Assembly (NCBI GenBank): GCA_018896025.1
Contig: JAHIND010000010.1
Coordinates: 1-64,000, forward strand
DNA: 64,000 bases
Reading direction: 5' to 3'
From: Pseudomonadota bacterium
GTDB taxonomy: Bacteria; Desulfobacterota; Desulfarculia; Desulfarculales; Desulfarculaceae
In this document: piece by piece, positions 61,426-64,000 of the stretch
Numbering within the stretch: the first letter of the stretch is position 1
Layout of the letters: every line of letters starts with the position of its first letter
Program-made: the position numbers and the translations under genes
Notes under the pieces: model-generated
The model's input: the letters and a program-made list of their open reading frames with translations, nothing else
The model's database searches: none
Told to the model about the DNA's origin: nothing

Positions 61426-62949
61426 ATGCAAAACAGCCGGGTTCTCATAGTCGATGACGAACAAGAAAACCTCCTGCTCATGGAGGACCTCTACCGCCAG
61501 CATGGCGCCGAGGTCATCAAGGCTCACAACGGCTTGGAGGCCCTGGCCCTGGCTGAAAAGGATCTGCCGGACCTTATTCTACTGGACGTGATGATGCCCG
61601 GCCTGGACGGCTACGAGGTCTGTAGGCGCATCAAGGATGGGGAGCACACCCAGCGCATACCGGTGATCATGGTCACCGGCATGGGAGCCATGAACAACAA
61701 ACTCAAGGGCCTGGATGCCGGGGCCGACGACTTCCTCAGCAAACCGGTGAACTCCGCCGAACTGCTGACCCGCTCCCGCAGCCTGCTCCGGGTAAAGGAG
61801 CTAAACGACGAACTGGAAGGCGCCTACCACCGCCTGGCCGACATCGCCTCCTACACCAACACCCTGCTCAGGCGCTTCGACCCCTACGGCTTCGACCCCT
61901 ACCAGAGCCTGGGCGGGCTCATGGAGTTTCTCTTGGGCGAGGGGGCCAACCCCCACAACCGCCCCGAGCGGGTGATCCTCTTAAACAAGCGCGAGAGCGG
62001 GGCCTGGGAAGCCTGGCGCTACGAGCGCCGGGAAAAGCACATCTCCCGCTACCTGCTGGGCTCCCGCCTGACCAACGAGGCGGTGGAGCCCATGTTCAAG
62101 GGCCAGGAAAAGTTCTTCTGCAACCGCGACGACGAGTGTTACCGCCGGGTGGTGGACGCCTCGTTGTGGACCCTCATGGAGGAGCCGCCGCCCAAGGACA
62201 ACACGGTGGCCTTTTTTTCCGGCTCGGTGGCGGTCTTAAGCCTGGACACCCCCAAGGCGGTGGGCGACTACGAGGCCCAGGTGCTCTCGGCCATGGTGGC
62301 CACCATCCACTTCTTTCTCAAGACCATCAGCAGCCAGATGCGGGAAGTGGAAAACGCCTTCTTCTACACCATCGAGTCCCTGGCCCGGGCGGCGGAGTCC
62401 CACGACGAGGACACGGCCAACCACATCACCAGGGTAAAGCGCTACGCCGAGGCCCTGGCCCGGGCCCTGGGCCAGCCCGAGGACTGGGTGGTCACCCTGG
62501 GCTACTCGGCCCAGATGCACGACGTGGGCAAGCTGCACGTGCACCCGGACATCCTGCGCAAGCCCGGCCCGCTCACCGCCACCGAGTGGGAGGAGGTGAA
62601 GCGCCACACCACCTACGGGGTGCGCATCCTGGGGGAGCACCCCCGCCTGGCCATGGCCCGGGAGGTGGCGCTGAGCCACCACGAGCACTGGGACGGCAGC
62701 GGCTACCCCAAGGGGCTGGCCGCCGAGGAGATCCCCCTGTCCGGACGCATCTGCATGATGGCCGACGTCTACGACGCCCTCAGGAGCGTGCGCCACTACA
62801 AGCCCACCTACACCCACGAAGAGGCCTTCGACATCATCCTGAAGGGTGACGACCGCTTGAAGCCCCATTGGTTCGATCCGCAGGTGCTGCAAGCCTTTCT
62901 GGACATCCACGCTCAATTCGCTAAGATATACCGCGACACCAAGGATTAG
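61426..62949 (+). CDS. Response regulator with HD-GYP-type phosphodiesterase domain
   Basis: 507 residues. Receiver domain (VLIVDDEQENLLLM; phospho-acceptor Asp in LILLDVMMPG; KPVN). A linker region (150-310) contains a cysteine pair (FFCNRDDECYR). The C-terminal HD-GYP domain has SHDEDTANHITRV, QMHDVGKLHVHPDILRKPG and LSHHEHWDGSGYPKGL. It probably cleaves cyclic-di-GMP. No kinase is adjacent. Confidence 0.9.
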   Translation: MQNSRVLIVDDEQENLLLMEDLYRQHGAEVIKAHNGLEALALAEKDLPDLILLDVMMPGLDGYEVCRRIKDGEHTQRIPVIMVTGMGAMNNKLKGLDAGADDFLSKPVNSAELLTRSRSLLRVKELNDELEGAYHRLADIASYTNTLLRRFDPYGFDPYQSLGGLMEFLLGEGANPHNRPERVILLNKRESGAWEAWRYERREKHISRYLLGSRLTNEAVEPMFKGQEKFFCNRDDECYRRVVDASLWTLMEEPPPKDNTVAFFSGSVAVLSLDTPKAVGDYEAQVLSAMVATIHFFLKTISSQMREVENAFFYTIESLARAAESHDEDTANHITRVKRYAEALARALGQPEDWVVTLGYSAQMHDVGKLHVHPDILRKPGPLTATEWEEVKRHTTYGVRILGEHPRLAMAREVALSHHEHWDGSGYPKGLAAEEIPLSGRICMMADVYDALRSVRHYKPTYTHEEAFDIILKGDDRLKPHWFDPQVLQAFLDIHAQFAKIYRDTKD

Positions 62950-63036
62950 GCGGGCCTTTGGGGCTCTGGGGTCTTGTAGCCCTGGGCACGCCTATTGTTT
63001 GCGCTTTCGTCCGCGACTAGGTTATGAGGAGGTAAC

Positions 63037-63900
63037 ATGAGCGAAATCAAGACGATTGGTGTAGTCGGCGCGGGGACCATGGGCAACGGAATTGCTCAAC
63101 TGGCCGCCCAGAGCGGCGCCCAGGTGATCATGCGCGACATCAAGGACGAGTTCGTCGAGCGCGGGCTGAAAGCCATCGACAAATTCCTGTCCAAGGGGGT
63201 GGAGCGGGGCAAGGTGAGCCCCGAGCAGAAGGCCGAGGTGATGGGCCGCATCACCGGCACCACCGACATGGCCGATCTGGCCCCCGTGGACTTCGTCATC
63301 GAGGCGGTCATCGAGGACCTGGACCTGAAGAAAAGCGTCTACGGCCAGTTGGACGAGGTCTGCCGCCCCGAGGTGATCCTGGCCACCAACACCAGTTCCA
63401 TGAGCGTGACCCTCATCGCCGCGGCCACCAAGCGCCCGGCCCAGGTGGTGGGCATGCACTTCTTCAACCCCGCCCAGATCATGCGCCTGTGCGAGATCAT
63501 CCGGGGATACGCCACCAGCGACGATACCGTGGCCGTGACCAGCGCCCTGGCCCAGAAGATGGGCAAGGAGACGGTGGAGGTCAAGGTGGACAGCCCCGGC
63601 TTCATCGTCAACCGCCTGATGATCCCCCACATGGTGGAGGCGGCCCGCATGTTGCAAGAGGGCGTGGCCTCCCGCGAAGACATCGACAAGGCGCTCAAGC
63701 TGGGCCTGAACTATCCCATGGGCCCCTTCGAGTTGATGGACTTCACCGGCATCGACATTTGCAAGTTCGTGGCCGACTACTTCGCCCAGGAGCTGAACAA
63801 AGAGCTGAAGTGGGAAGTGCCCACCAACATGAAAAACCAGGTGCGCTCGGGCAACCTGGGCCGCAAGAGCGGCAAGGGCTGGTACGACTACTCCAAGTAG
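63037..63900 (+). CDS. 3-hydroxyacyl-CoA (3-hydroxybutyryl-CoA) dehydrogenase
   Basis: 287 residues. NAD loop GVVGAGTMGNGIAQLAA, NTSSMSVTLIAAAT, the catalytic His in MHFFNPAQIMRL and the C-terminal NYPMGPFELMDFTGID. It oxidises or makes 3-hydroxybutyryl-CoA and similar 3-hydroxyacyl-CoAs in beta-oxidation-type steps. Length and the absence of an enoyl-CoA hydratase domain point to the stand-alone hbd/paaH type. ATG has GAGGAGG upstream. Confidence 0.92.
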   Translation: MSEIKTIGVVGAGTMGNGIAQLAAQSGAQVIMRDIKDEFVERGLKAIDKFLSKGVERGKVSPEQKAEVMGRITGTTDMADLAPVDFVIEAVIEDLDLKKSVYGQLDEVCRPEVILATNTSSMSVTLIAAATKRPAQVVGMHFFNPAQIMRLCEIIRGYATSDDTVAVTSALAQKMGKETVEVKVDSPGFIVNRLMIPHMVEAARMLQEGVASREDIDKALKLGLNYPMGPFELMDFTGIDICKFVADYFAQELNKELKWEVPTNMKNQVRSGNLGRKSGKGWYDYSK

Positions 63901-63918
63901 TTTGCTCTAAAAAACATG

Positions 63919-63952
63919 AAGCCCCCGCCCGGCAACGGGCGGGGGCTTTTTT
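63919..63952 (+). terminator. Intrinsic terminator after the dehydrogenase
   Basis: 12-bp stem (63920-63931 with 63936-63947) and 4-nt loop, then six Ts. Confidence 0.93.
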
Positions 63953-63969
63953 ATGCGCAACAAAAGGGT

Positions 63970-64000
63970 CTAAGCGGCGGCCAGCACCATGGCGAACTCG
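63970..64000 (-). CDS. Possible C-terminus of a gene cut by the window edge
   Basis: On the minus strand the window end reads EFAMVLAAA followed by TAG, just beyond the terminator, as expected for a convergent gene. Too short to assign. Confidence 0.35.
   Translation of the reverse strand, partial: EFAMVLAAA

Overview
The window is a GC-rich chromosomal segment, almost certainly from an anaerobic member of the Desulfobacterota (former Deltaproteobacteria), perhaps a Desulfarculales-like lineage. That placement is an inference. It rests on a UGA-encoded HesB/IscA-like selenoprotein and a selenium-type YedF, on families common in this phylum (DUF6178, TIGR04211-type SH3 protein, DUF115 protein, bifunctional nuclease), on a complete dcw cell-wall cluster, and on an ATP-dependent benzoyl-CoA-reductase-type cluster. 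I cannot name a species.

Layout. 0-3.2 kb: three tandem, nearly identical outer-membrane beta-barrel genes (the first cut by the window edge), each with its own leader and intrinsic terminator. 3.2-6.4 kb: anion permease and prmA (minus strand), the HesB-like selenoprotein (plus) and a small unknown gene. 6.4-10.7 kb: radical SAM / DUF6178 / ubiE operon. 11-20.4 kb: mixed housekeeping genes (MBL hydrolase, nuclease, YkgJ, PHP phosphatase, bifunctional nuclease, miaB, rhomboid, histidine kinase, NAD kinase). 20.4-31.9 kb: the metabolic core, with a two-subunit CoA-transferase, two paralogous cassettes of a DUF2080-type AbrB-like small protein plus a GNAT acetyltransferase, and an operon in bzdNOPQM order followed by a large iron-sulfur flavoprotein resembling BzdV. 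32.9-49.9 kb: the minus-strand dcw cluster mraZ-rsmH-ftsL-ftsI-murE-murF-mraY-murD-ftsW-murG-murC-murB-ftsQ-ftsA-ftsZ, tightly overlapped, with a MraZ-type operator in front. 50-64 kb: HU, an orphan HsdR-N domain gene, QueG-like protein, GNAT, sugar epimerase, selenium YedF, O-methyltransferase-like protein, DUF401 permease with a DUF115 protein, SH3 protein, HD-GYP response regulator and a 3-hydroxyacyl-CoA dehydrogenase.

How it fits together. The CoA-transferase and the bzd-like operon together suggest ATP-driven reduction of an aromatic (or related) acyl-CoA, with the ferredoxin and the NAD(P)H-linked iron-sulfur flavoprotein supplying electrons. The usual hydratase/dehydrogenase/hydrolase genes of the pathway are not in the window. 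Two cassettes carrying almost the same promoter/operator lie between the CoA-transferase and the reductase and may regulate or acylate part of this pathway (inference).

The main undescribed-looking signals are (1) a family of structured dispersed repeats found at gene 3' ends, including two copies of exactly 257 bp with matching terminal inverted repeats around a ~120-bp palindromic core; (2) the duplicated DUF2080-GNAT cassette with its conserved operator; and (3) the class I benzoyl-CoA-reductase-like cluster with its unusual multi-domain electron-transfer protein.
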